Shown here piece after piece: positions 17,980 to 26,834 of a DNA stretch of 64,000 nt. Every line of letters begins with the position of its first letter. Positions within the stretch are counted from its first letter, which is position 1. Under the pieces are notes generated by a model that was given only the letters and a program-made list of their open reading frames with translations, had not been told where the DNA came from and searched no databases. The DNA is from Planctomycetaceae bacterium (lineage in GTDB: Bacteria > Planctomycetota > Planctomycetia > Planctomycetales > Planctomycetaceae), in the NCBI GenBank assembly GCA_900299185.1, contig OMIV01000186.1:1-64000 (forward strand), given 5' to 3'. The translations under genes were made by a program, and so were the position numbers.

Positions 17980-19596
17980 ATGCAGCCGTTAGATTTTTCG
18001 ACCGTCATTCAGACGCTAACACAGAACGCACAGAACGTCTGGATGCCACACTTCTTTCCTGAAGTCGTGGTCTGCGTCACGATCGTTTTGATCTTGTTGG
18101 CCTCGATTTGCTTGAAGCGTACTGCTCGTACCACGTTTGCTTTGGCATTGATTGGGTTGCTGGTTGCCTTGTGCGGGATCGGTTCGCAACTGAATGTTGT
18201 TGGTAGTGGCGTTTCGGCGAATCCCGGCGAGTACTTTGGTGGCGTGTTGATTTGGGACGGGTTTACGGTTCCGGTCCGTGGAATGTTGTTGTTGTTCGCG
18301 ATCTTGGCTTTGTCGTTGAGCGGAAGCACGATGAAGTTTGGCGCCCGCGATGCGACTGACTTCTACACGCTGCTTCTGGGTTCGACGTTAGGCCTGCTAG
18401 TACTGGCTCAGAGCAACAATTTGTTGATGGCGTTTGTTGGCTTTGAAATGGCGAGTATCCCAGGTTACGCGCTCGTCGGATTCCAGCGTCATCGCTTACG
18501 CAGTTCTGAAGCATCCCTGAAGTACCTACTTTACGGCGCTGCCGCTTCAGGTGTGATGTTGTATGGCATCAGCTTGTTGTCAGGCCTCACTGGCACACTT
18601 TCGGTAAGTCAGCTCGGCAGTCATGTCGCTGCGATCGGAAGCCAAGCGACAGGTGCAACAGCGTCCCATGCCGTCATCTTTTCGTTGTTGCTGATCTTCG
18701 TCGGTTTTGCATTCAAGCTTTCTCTGGTGCCGTTTCATTTCTGGGCGCCGGACGCGTTCGAGGGAGCTTCGGCCGAGGTTGCCGGATTCCTCTCTGTGGG
18801 TGGTAAGGTTGCGACGTTCTCGCTGTTGGTTCGCATGTCGCTAGCACTGTCTGGGTCTATGACCGGCGAGGCGGCCAAGTTGGTGTTGCCGTTGGGAATC
18901 GGCTTGGGGGTCGTGGCGATGGCGTCGGTCACGTTTGGCAACTTGGCGGCTTACTTCCAAAAGAATGTCAAACGATTGCTGGCCTATTCGACCATCGCCC
19001 ACTCGGGGTACATGTTGATGGCCGTGGCGGCGTTGTTGGTGCTGCGTAGTCCTGAAGGCGCAAGCTCAGGGATCGACGTTAAGCAAGTTACGCAGCAATG
19101 CATTGAAGGCTTGGTCTTCTACCTCTTCGTGTATGTTTTCATGAATATCGGAGCCTTCGGTTTAACTGCTCTGATGAGGAATCACTTTGGCAGCGAGGAT
19201 TTGGAAGGCGTCAAAGGGTTTGGCCGAGTCTTCCCGATTCATGGAGCTTGCTTGGTGGTGTGCGTCTTCAGCCTGGTGGGCTTGCCTCCGCTGGGTGGGT
19301 TCTGGGGTAAGTTCGTGGTGTTCTACTCGCTGTTTATGGCTTCCAAGATCAGCACTTTCATGATGGTCGTCTTGCTTGTCGGCGGTTTGAATACAGTCTT
19401 CAGCCTCTTCTACTACATCGGGATTTTAAAGGCGGTCTTCTTGGGTGAGCCTCGCGAGGGATCCTCGTCGTTGGTTGCAGCTTCCTCCGAGAATGGTTTG
19501 GCGATGCTGATTGCTTTGCCAATTCTACTGTTGGGTATGTTCCCCGGTGCGGCCACTGACTTCGCTAGCGAGATGGCTCGGTCATTGGTGCGCTAA
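17980..19596 (+). CDS. nuoN: NADH-quinone oxidoreductase subunit N
   Basis: This is a 538-residue third antiporter-like membrane subunit of complex I. The pumping region PFHFWAPDAFEGASAEVAGFLSVGGK keeps the lysine and the WAPD-x-x-EG motif of the family. KNVKRLLAYSTIAHSGYMLM and PPLGGFWGKFVVFYSL are also standard. It is the last nuo gene here. The gap to the histidine kinase is 102 bases with no obvious hairpin, so read-through is possible. Confidence 0.94.
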   Translation: MQPLDFSTVIQTLTQNAQNVWMPHFFPEVVVCVTIVLILLASICLKRTARTTFALALIGLLVALCGIGSQLNVVGSGVSANPGEYFGGVLIWDGFTVPVRGMLLLFAILALSLSGSTMKFGARDATDFYTLLLGSTLGLLVLAQSNNLLMAFVGFEMASIPGYALVGFQRHRLRSSEASLKYLLYGAAASGVMLYGISLLSGLTGTLSVSQLGSHVAAIGSQATGATASHAVIFSLLLIFVGFAFKLSLVPFHFWAPDAFEGASAEVAGFLSVGGKVATFSLLVRMSLALSGSMTGEAAKLVLPLGIGLGVVAMASVTFGNLAAYFQKNVKRLLAYSTIAHSGYMLMAVAALLVLRSPEGASSGIDVKQVTQQCIEGLVFYLFVYVFMNIGAFGLTALMRNHFGSEDLEGVKGFGRVFPIHGACLVVCVFSLVGLPPLGGFWGKFVVFYSLFMASKISTFMMVVLLVGGLNTVFSLFYYIGILKAVFLGEPREGSSSLVAASSENGLAMLIALPILLLGMFPGAATDFASEMARSLVR

Positions 19597-19698
19597 TCTG
19601 CAAGATGCTCCTGCCAGGCTGGTTCGCTCGGAATCGCTGCTCGTTGCGAACGATGTTGAGCGGCGTTGAGCACGGTTATTCCAGGAGCGTCGGGTGTC

Positions 19699-22600
19699 AT
19701 GAGTCATCGGCCGCTGCGGATTCTCCTGATTGATGATGATGAGCACTCGTTTGTGCTCACTCAGGAGTTGCTCGGTGATGTCAACGGTCGGCCCGTCGAG
19801 ATGGATTGGGCGTGCGACTTCGACGACGGGCTCTCTCGATTGCTGCGGCAAGACCATGACGTTTATTTGGTCGACTACCGATTGGGGCCTGCGGACGGGA
19901 TTGATTTGCTACGGCAGGCTCGCGCAGCAGGGTGCCGAGCTCCTGTCATCATTCTGACAGGTCACACCGACCGAGCGATCGACCAACAGGCACTCTCGGC
20001 AGGTGCTTCGGACTATCTGGCGAAGGACACCTATGATGTCTCGCGGCTTGAGCACGCTATCCACTACTCACTGGAACGCCATCAGTTGTTGATGGAGCTT
20101 GAGCAAGAGCGAGCGTTGTTGCGGGCTCTGATGGAGAACTTGCCAGACAACATCTACTTCAAGGATCGCGACAGCCGGTTTATCCGCATCAGCAATGCCA
20201 TGGCGCAGTGGTTTGGCTTAGCGGATCCGCGTGAGGCTGCTGGTAAGAGTGATGGTGACTTCTTTACTGACGAGCATGCGAATCAAGCACGGCAGGACGA
20301 GCAAGAGTTGATGAGTCGCGGTGAAGCGGTGCTCGGCAAAGAAGAGTGCGAGACTTGGCCTGATGGTCGACGAACTTGGGTGTCGACGAGCAAGCTGCCA
20401 CTGCGAGATGAGCATGGCAAAGTCGTAGGGACGTTCGGAATTTCTCGCGACATCACCGAGCAGAAGGAAGCGTTAAACGCGCTGAGAAATTCTGAGCGAC
20501 TCAATCGCATGATCGTCGACACCGCAAACGATGCCTTCATTGCGATGGACTCCAGCGGCGCGATCATCGACTGGAACACCGAAGCCGAGCGAACGTTTGG
20601 TTGGAAGCGAATTGACGTTTTGGGCGAACCGCTTGCCGAGATCATCGTGCCGGAACGGTTTCGGTCTGCGCACTGGGAAGGGCTCAATCGATTTCATGAA
20701 ACTCGCGGTGGTCGGCTGATCGGGAAGCGTGTCGAAGTTATCGCGAGGCATCACGACGGTCATGAGTTTCCAGTCGAACTAACGATTGCCCCCATCGTCC
20801 AAGAAATGAGCGTCTTCTTCGCTGCCTTCGTGCATGACATCTCCATGCGCAAGCAAGCGGAAGAAGTATTACGCAAAGGTAAGGACGCTGCCGAAGCCGC
20901 CAATCGCGCGAAGAGTGACTTCCTCGCGAATATGAGTCACGAGATTCGCACGCCGATGAATGCAATCTTGGGGATGACTGAGTTAGTGCTCGATTCAGAT
21001 CTCAATCCCTTGCAGCGCGACTATCTGACAACGGTTCGCGATTCGGGCGAGTCGTTGTTGCGGTTGCTCAACGACATTCTGGACTTCTCTAAGATCGAAG
21101 CCGGAAAGCTCGAACTGGAAGAGACTCTCTTCAGTCTGCGCGAGGTCATTGGCGATACGCTTAAGTCGCTGGCGATTCGAGCGAATCGTGAGCGACTAGA
21201 ATTAATCCACCACATTGCACCTGCGGTTCCGGACGCGCTGATTGGCGATCCTTCGAGGCTGCGGCAGATCGTCGTGAACTTGGTTGGAAATGCCATCAAG
21301 TTCACGGAACGCGGCGAGGTCGTGGTGCGGGTCACCATTGAGGCCGAGCAGGACGATCGCGTGCGTTTGAAGTTCGCGGTCTCGGACACTGGAGTTGGGA
21401 TACCTCGCGACAAACTGGGCGTCATCTTTCAGGCGTTTGAGCAAGCCGACACTTCGACCACTCGTAAGTACGGCGGCACTGGATTGGGGTTGGCGATTTG
21501 CTCGCGACTGGTTGAGTGCATGGGCGGTCGCATCTGGGTGGAGAGTGAAGTGGGGCAAGGCAGTGTCTTCCATTTCACGGCCAGCTTCGTGGTTTCTGAT
21601 GTCGCTCCGCTGCGTCCAATTGGTCGAGCCGTACAAGGCACTCGCACGCTGATCGTCGACGACAATCAGACCAACCGATTGATTCTTGATGAGATGTTTC
21701 GCAACTGGGGAATGCTTCCGCAGAGCGTTTCGAGTGTTCGAGAAGCCGTCACAGAATTGGCGGCGGCCAAGCAGCGCAATGAACCTTACGAGCTCGTCGT
21801 GAGCGACGTGCATATGCCGGAAGAAGATGGGTTCATGCTGGCTGCCCATCTGCGGCGAGACCCGCGCATTTCAGGGCCAGTCATCATGCTGCTGACGTCT
21901 GGCGATCGACCGGGCGATGGTGCGAAGTGCCAGCGGTTTAATGTGGCCGCGTACTTGAGGAAGCCTCCGAAACAGTCGGAGTTGTTCGACGCCATCGTTA
22001 GTTCGTTAGGGATCACTCATAGCGAGCCCGAGCGAACGACTCAGGCTCCAGTACCGGTACTCGAACTACCGGCGCTGCGTGTGCTGCTGGTTGAAGACAG
22101 CGTCGTCAATCAGAAGTTGGCGATTGGGATCTTGCAGCGCTCCGGGCATCAAGTCGCGGTGGCCAATAATGGCCGCGAAGCGGTCGAGATGTTGGCCTCA
22201 GAGCGATTCGATGTGGTTCTTATGGACGTGCAAATGCCCGAGATGGATGGCCTGGAAGCCACGCGGCGAGTGCGCGAGGCCGAACGACTTGGACAGCCGC
22301 GAGTGCCTATTATTGCGATGACGGCGCATGCCATGACTGGAGATCGGGAGAAGTGTCTCGATGCGGGAATGGACCATTATGTGACGAAGCCGGTCCGTGC
22401 TCAGTTGCTTTTCGAGGCCATGCAGTCGGTGATCAACTTTGATTCGTTGGTTGGTGTGGCGGCTGGGATTTCTGATGAGGTTTCCACTGAGGAGAAGGAC
22501 GCTCGCTCGCTTCGGAGTGCTCAAGACGCTGTCGCGCAGACCAGGCGATTCGCAGTGGATTGGGCGATTGCCGAACAGACTGTGTTAGGCGATCGCGAGC

Positions 22601-22899
22601 TGCTGAAGGAGATTGTCGTTGCGTTTCTGGAAGAAGCCATACTTGTGCGAGACGGCATCCGCTTGGCTTTGAAATCGAACGACGCCGGTACTGCTGGTCG
22701 GCTGGCTCATACAATCAAAGCTGGGTTTCGGACCTTCGGTGCGCAAGATGCGCACGACGTGGCTTTCTTCTGCGAACAAGCTGCCAAGCAAGCTCGATTG
22801 GATGACGTCGCCAAAATGCTCCCGGAATTGGAGTCTGCAATCTCGGATGTCTCTGGCGAACTTCAGGGGTTCCTGAATACCGGGCGCGCCGATGCGTGA
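19699..22899 (+). CDS. Hybrid sensor histidine kinase with three receiver domains and an HPt domain
   Basis: This is a 1066-residue phosphorelay protein that is probably soluble, as no membrane segment is visible. The order is receiver 1 (Asp59 in VDYRLG), PAS (about 145-265), PAS (about 275-395), dimerisation/phosphoacceptor domain with His414 in NMSHEIRTP, and HATPase (NAIKFTERG, DTGVGIP, GTGLGLAI). Receiver 2 follows (Asp703 in SDVHMPEED), then receiver 3 (Asp843 in MDVQMPEMDG) and a C-terminal HPt domain with His1004 in AHTIKAGF. All phosphorylatable residues are intact. The ATG at 19699 has an AGGAG site; an upstream TTG at 19666 is less likely. There is no DNA-binding output domain. The neighbouring receiver-HATPase protein is the likely output or partner. 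Confidence 0.9.
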   Translation: MSHRPLRILLIDDDEHSFVLTQELLGDVNGRPVEMDWACDFDDGLSRLLRQDHDVYLVDYRLGPADGIDLLRQARAAGCRAPVIILTGHTDRAIDQQALSAGASDYLAKDTYDVSRLEHAIHYSLERHQLLMELEQERALLRALMENLPDNIYFKDRDSRFIRISNAMAQWFGLADPREAAGKSDGDFFTDEHANQARQDEQELMSRGEAVLGKEECETWPDGRRTWVSTSKLPLRDEHGKVVGTFGISRDITEQKEALNALRNSERLNRMIVDTANDAFIAMDSSGAIIDWNTEAERTFGWKRIDVLGEPLAEIIVPERFRSAHWEGLNRFHETRGGRLIGKRVEVIARHHDGHEFPVELTIAPIVQEMSVFFAAFVHDISMRKQAEEVLRKGKDAAEAANRAKSDFLANMSHEIRTPMNAILGMTELVLDSDLNPLQRDYLTTVRDSGESLLRLLNDILDFSKIEAGKLELEETLFSLREVIGDTLKSLAIRANRERLELIHHIAPAVPDALIGDPSRLRQIVVNLVGNAIKFTERGEVVVRVTIEAEQDDRVRLKFAVSDTGVGIPRDKLGVIFQAFEQADTSTTRKYGGTGLGLAICSRLVECMGGRIWVESEVGQGSVFHFTASFVVSDVAPLRPIGRAVQGTRTLIVDDNQTNRLILDEMFRNWGMLPQSVSSVREAVTELAAAKQRNEPYELVVSDVHMPEEDGFMLAAHLRRDPRISGPVIMLLTSGDRPGDGAKCQRFNVAAYLRKPPKQSELFDAIVSSLGITHSEPERTTQAPVPVLELPALRVLLVEDSVVNQKLAIGILQRSGHQVAVANNGREAVEMLASERFDVVLMDVQMPEMDGLEATRRVREAERLGQPRVPIIAMTAHAMTGDREKCLDAGMDHYVTKPVRAQLLFEAMQSVINFDSLVGVAAGISDEVSTEEKDARSLRSAQDAVAQTRRFAVDWAIAEQTVLGDRELLKEIVVAFLEEAILVRDGIRLALKSNDAGTAGRLAHTIKAGFRTFGAQDAHDVAFFCEQAAKQARLDDVAKMLPELESAISDVSGELQGFLNTGRADA

Positions 22900-22941
22900 C
22901 TACGATTTCCAATCGGTTGCGGCCGTTGGAAAAGGAGTGAG

Positions 22942-23028
22942 ATGGCAAGGAACGAGCCAGAGGACATCGTCGCCGCGATTGTGTTTAGGGCCACGCGAGT
23001 AATCGTTGTTACGAAAGTCTCGGCATGA
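22942..23028 (+). CDS. Possible 28-residue leader ORF coupled to the receiver-HATPase gene
   Basis: An ATG at 22942 preceded by AAAAGGAGTGAG, the best ribosome site in this neighbourhood, opens a 28-codon frame ending in TGA at 23026-23028. That stop overlaps the ATG of the next gene in an ATGA arrangement. The downstream ATG at 23025 has no good ribosome site of its own, so translation of this micro-ORF could load ribosomes onto it. The peptide (two acidic residues, then a hydrophobic stretch of about 18) resembles nothing I know. It may act only through translational coupling. Confidence 0.42.
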   Translation: MARNEPEDIVAAIVFRATRVIVVTKVSA

Positions 23029-23939
23029 AAACCATCCTTATTGTGGATGACTCTAACGTTGACCGGCGCTTGGTCGGCGGCTTGTTGCAGCGGCAGGCAA
23101 ACTTCAATCTCGTTTATGCCATCAATGGAAAAGATGCGCTTGAACGATTGGAGTTGGATATTCCGGATGCCGTTCTAACCGATCTGCATATGCCCGAGAT
23201 GAATGGGCTCGAATTGGTCGAAGCGGTTAAGAGCAGTTATCCGCTGGTGCCTGTTGTGTTGATGACGGCTCAAGGCAGTGAAGAACTGGCTGTTGAGGCG
23301 CTCAAACGCGGAGCGGCAAGTTACGTAACGAAGCGTCGGCTTAACGAAGACTTGCTCAACACCATCGAGCAAGTGATTGCCGTCGCGACAGTGGATCAAG
23401 GTCAGTCACGGTTACGCAATCGAGTAGTGCGGTCAGAGACCTCTTTCGTGTTGCCCAATGAAACGGCGCTCGTGCAGGCTCTCGTGCAACAGATTCGCGA
23501 GATGCTTAAGAGCATGCGTTACTTCGGTGAGAACGATCGACTTCGCATTGGCATCGCTCTCGAAGAAGCACTGCTCAATGCGCTGTATCACGGCAACCTC
23601 GAAGTGAGTTCAACGTTGCGAGACAGCGATCAAGGACTCTACGAACAGACCGCTAAGCAACGCATGAAAGAGTCGCCTTACAAAGAGCGCCAACTCTTTG
23701 TGGATGTGAATCTGACTCCCAATAAGGCCACCTTTGTCATTCGCGATCAAGGGCCCGGATTTAATCCAGGTGCGGTGCCTGATCCGACCGATCCCGCGTT
23801 TCTGGAACGCCCCAGTGGTCGAGGCATGTTGTTGATGCGCTCCTTCATGGATGAGGTCGGTTACAACGAGACCGGCAATCAAGTGACGATGGTGAAGCGC
23901 ATTGCGATGCAACCCGATGAGCCGGATGGAGCGACTTGA
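23025..23939 (+). CDS. Response regulator with C-terminal HATPase (RsbW/anti-sigma-like) domain
   Basis: This is a 304-residue protein. Residues 1-125 are a receiver domain with Asp53 in TDLHMPEMNG and the conserved Lys near residue 104. Residues about 140-295 form a GHKL ATPase of the serine-kinase/anti-sigma type, with an N-box around EEALLNALYHGN (about 180-191), DQGPGFNP (about 242) and GRGMLLM (about 270). This architecture suggests a phosphorylation-controlled kinase of an STAS anti-sigma antagonist, or a regulator of a partner-switching pathway. No STAS or PP2C gene is adjacent. It lies 125 bases after the hybrid kinase, which could be its phosphodonor. Confidence 0.85.
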   Translation: MKTILIVDDSNVDRRLVGGLLQRQANFNLVYAINGKDALERLELDIPDAVLTDLHMPEMNGLELVEAVKSSYPLVPVVLMTAQGSEELAVEALKRGAASYVTKRRLNEDLLNTIEQVIAVATVDQGQSRLRNRVVRSETSFVLPNETALVQALVQQIREMLKSMRYFGENDRLRIGIALEEALLNALYHGNLEVSSTLRDSDQGLYEQTAKQRMKESPYKERQLFVDVNLTPNKATFVIRDQGPGFNPGAVPDPTDPAFLERPSGRGMLLMRSFMDEVGYNETGNQVTMVKRIAMQPDEPDGAT

Positions 23940-24057
23940 AGTTGAGATGAGCGACTGACGGTGCATGCCAGCGGTGTGCGATGACCAGCGACGACGGACT
24001 TCAACCATAGCCGTGAGCTACACGCAAACTGCGTGCGTGACGATGAGGCGATCAGAC

Positions 24058-25086
24058 ATGACCGACACAGATTCGCTTGCGCCGCCAACTCCGAGCACTC
24101 CGCCACCGATTGATCGTGGCAGTCCCACGATGGAAGTGCGGCACCTGCATCGCTTTTTCGGCAAGCTGAAAGCTGTCAACGATGTCTCGTTCAAAGCCTA
24201 TGCCGGACAAGTCATGGGTTACATCGGGCCAAACGGCGCGGGCAAGACAACGTCGATGCGCATTCTTTCGACGCTGGATGTTCCGACCGCTGGCGATGCC
24301 TTTATCTGCGGCTACTCAGTGATCGATGATCCGGATGTTGTGCGGCGATATTTGGGTTTCATGCCCGATAGCTTCGGTCGTTACTCGAACATGAACGTCA
24401 TCGAGTACCTCGACTTCTTTGCTCGGTCTTATGGACTGCGTGGAGCTAAGCGACGCGACGCGATCGATCATGTGCTTGTTTTTACAGAGCTTCGCAAGCT
24501 GGCTCATAAGCCGATCAACTCGCTGTCGAAGGGCATGGCTCAGCGTCTGGGTTTGGGACGTTGCCTGATTCATGACCCGCAAGTGTTGATCATGGATGAA
24601 CCGGCGGCGGGGCTTGATCCTCGCGCTCGCGTCGAACTGCGTGAGCTGATTCACCTGCTGGCACGAGACCTCAAGAAGACAATCTTAATTAGCTCGCACA
24701 TCCTCACCGAACTGGGCGAGATCTGTGATTCGGCAGCGATCATCGAAGCTGGTCGGATCTTGGCTTATGGCACGATTCAAGAGATCTCAGAGCAACAGCG
24801 CAAGGAAGCGGGACATCACACCAATCGCACGCTGCAAGTTCGCTTGGCCGGTACCGGAGAAGATGTCACCGAGCACTTGCAGCGTTGGCTGTTGGAACAA
24901 CCTTTGGTCGGCAAAGTGCAATGCGGCACGGGGCGAGCGTCATTTGATTTCGCTGGGGACGATGAAGCTCAGCAAGAACTCTTACGGAAGATGATTGAAG
25001 CCAAACTGCCCTTGGTTGAGTTCGCGACGAAGACTCAAACGCTGGAAGACGCCTTCATGACGATCACGAAAGGAGTGGTGCAATGA
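24058..25086 (+). CDS. ABC transporter ATP-binding protein (ABC-2 exporter type)
   Basis: This is a 342-residue ATPase with Walker A GPNGAGKTT (about residue 58), signature LSKGMAQRLGLG (about 155) and Walker B VLIMDEPAAGLDP (about 176), followed by SSHILTELGEICD. The C-terminal 100 residues are the variable domain found in export ATPases of this class. I choose the ATG at 24058, with GAGG 8 bases upstream, over earlier ATGs at 23965 and 24043. The stop overlaps the permease start (ATGA, 25083), so the two are translationally coupled. Confidence 0.9.
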   Translation: MTDTDSLAPPTPSTPPPIDRGSPTMEVRHLHRFFGKLKAVNDVSFKAYAGQVMGYIGPNGAGKTTSMRILSTLDVPTAGDAFICGYSVIDDPDVVRRYLGFMPDSFGRYSNMNVIEYLDFFARSYGLRGAKRRDAIDHVLVFTELRKLAHKPINSLSKGMAQRLGLGRCLIHDPQVLIMDEPAAGLDPRARVELRELIHLLARDLKKTILISSHILTELGEICDSAAIIEAGRILAYGTIQEISEQQRKEAGHHTNRTLQVRLAGTGEDVTEHLQRWLLEQPLVGKVQCGTGRASFDFAGDDEAQQELLRKMIEAKLPLVEFATKTQTLEDAFMTITKGVVQ

Positions 25087-26651
25087 GCCTCGAAGAGAAG
25101 CTTGTGGCTTGGGCCGACCGCTTCAGCGATCACTTGAATCCGATCTTAGTGAAGGAAGCGCGGCAAGCGCTGAAGAGTCGTCAGTTCGTCGTCACGTTCA
25201 TGCTGTTGCTGTTGATTGCCTGGCTGGTGTCAGTGGTGGGCGTGACGCTCGCTGGACCGGCCATCGAGTACGGTTCGCCGGGACGTTACTTCGTGATGTT
25301 CTTCGTGTTCGTCCTGCAGTTTGCAGTGCACTTCATCGTGCCGTTCACCGCGTTCCGCAGCATGCAGGTTGAGAACGAACTCTCGACGTTCGAGCTGTTG
25401 AGCATCTCGAATCTGTCACCCAAGAGTATTGTGTTGGGCAAGCTCGGCAGCGCGGTGGTGCAAGTCTTCTTGTTCTATTCGGCGATCGCACCGTTCATCG
25501 CGTTTACTTCGTTACTGCAAGGCTTCGACTTACCCAACACCATCTTCCTGCTGGTCTCGAATCTGTTTTGGTCCATCTTCGCCTGCCTCTTCAGCATCAT
25601 GCTGAGTTCGATTAGTCACGGGAAACAATGGGCGACGTTGAACACGCTCGGTGTGTTGGGCTTGTTGTTCTGGCAGACGTGCGGTTCGTTTGCATTCGCG
25701 TCGGCAGTGATGTTCGAAACGATGCCGTTCGATAGCAGTGAGTTTTGGTGGGGCTGCTTGGCGGGGTTCGTAGCTTACATGGGCTTCGTTCATCTGTTGC
25801 AAAAGATCGCCGAGTCGCGGCTGACCTTTGAGTCCGACAATCGCAGCACAGGCATCCGGCTCGCTTGCTTGTACTTGTTGGTGTCGCAGTGGCTGATGTT
25901 GGGAGCCTACGGTCTCTATGCCGCAGCGTCTTCGTCGGTGACACTCGATTGGACGATTCTCATTCCTCTGACATTCATTTCGGCGTTGTTCGTGGGGGTG
26001 ATGGGGCTCTTCGCCGCGACCGAATTGGACTACATGTCGCGCCGAGTACGACGGCAGATCCCCTCGGGTGGTTTGCTGGCTCTTGGCAAAGCCTTGCTGT
26101 TGCCGGGAGGAGCACGAGGCTACGCCTACTTCTTAGCGCTGCTTGGTGCGATTGCTTTGGTCTCCAATTCTCTGTGGATCACGCAGCTCAAGGCGACACG
26201 TCCTGGCGAGCAAATGGTGATGAACGGGTTGATGCTCTATGCCGTGATCTATGTCAGCTTTGGTGCTGCCATCGGACGATGGATGCAGCTGATTAGCGCT
26301 CAAGTAAAGCCGGCCCATTGTCGAGTCATCGTACTTATGGTGGCCATCATCTCGATGATGGTGCCTTACATCCCGTTGATCTTGGGAACGACGACTTGGT
26401 CTTACGGCTATTCGCTGATGGATGTGACCAACCCGTTTTCGACGTTGCACTACATGGACCAAAACCCGAATCAGCCGCTGTCCATGATTGCGTTCGCCAT
26501 GCTGGCGGCAGCAGCGGTGCTGGGGCTGGTCGTCAATTTGTGGGCGATGTTTAAGGGCGTCTTTGAAGTGGTGAATTATCGAAGCACACAGGCGAGGTCC
26601 GTACCGGTTGCTCAAGTCGAGACGTTCTCGATCGAGACGCTTTCAGAGTGA
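25083..26651 (+). CDS. ABC-2 type transporter permease
   Basis: This is a 522-residue membrane protein with about 12 hydrophobic helices. The N-terminus NPILVKEARQALKSRQF is the amphipathic entry segment typical of ABC-2 permeases in planctomycetes, followed by a long helix. The sequence ENELSTFELLSISNLSPKSIVLGK is the conserved coupling region between the first helices. It overlaps the ATPase gene by four bases, so the pair forms one exporter. The substrate is unknown and no substrate-specific gene is adjacent. Confidence 0.85.
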   Translation: MSLEEKLVAWADRFSDHLNPILVKEARQALKSRQFVVTFMLLLLIAWLVSVVGVTLAGPAIEYGSPGRYFVMFFVFVLQFAVHFIVPFTAFRSMQVENELSTFELLSISNLSPKSIVLGKLGSAVVQVFLFYSAIAPFIAFTSLLQGFDLPNTIFLLVSNLFWSIFACLFSIMLSSISHGKQWATLNTLGVLGLLFWQTCGSFAFASAVMFETMPFDSSEFWWGCLAGFVAYMGFVHLLQKIAESRLTFESDNRSTGIRLACLYLLVSQWLMLGAYGLYAAASSSVTLDWTILIPLTFISALFVGVMGLFAATELDYMSRRVRRQIPSGGLLALGKALLLPGGARGYAYFLALLGAIALVSNSLWITQLKATRPGEQMVMNGLMLYAVIYVSFGAAIGRWMQLISAQVKPAHCRVIVLMVAIISMMVPYIPLILGTTTWSYGYSLMDVTNPFSTLHYMDQNPNQPLSMIAFAMLAAAAVLGLVVNLWAMFKGVFEVVNYRSTQARSVPVAQVETFSIETLSE

Positions 26652-26834
26652 GGGGGCAACGATCTGAGTTGTTGCCACGTGAAGAGCGACTGTAATTCAT
26701 CGGACGCAGTGTCGTTTATGGTCGCGACGTGTTGCCTGATGGAGAACACCGGCTAGAAGTCTGCGTTGATAAGCGACTGTAGGATCGCCTTGAACGGTGA
26801 TGACGACACGCTGGCACTGATTCTGAAGGAAGGC

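Noticed and set aside
26655-26676. GGCAAC/GTTGCC inverted repeat after the ABC permease as a terminator
   Set aside because: The stem is only 6 bp and no T-run follows, so it is too weak to call.
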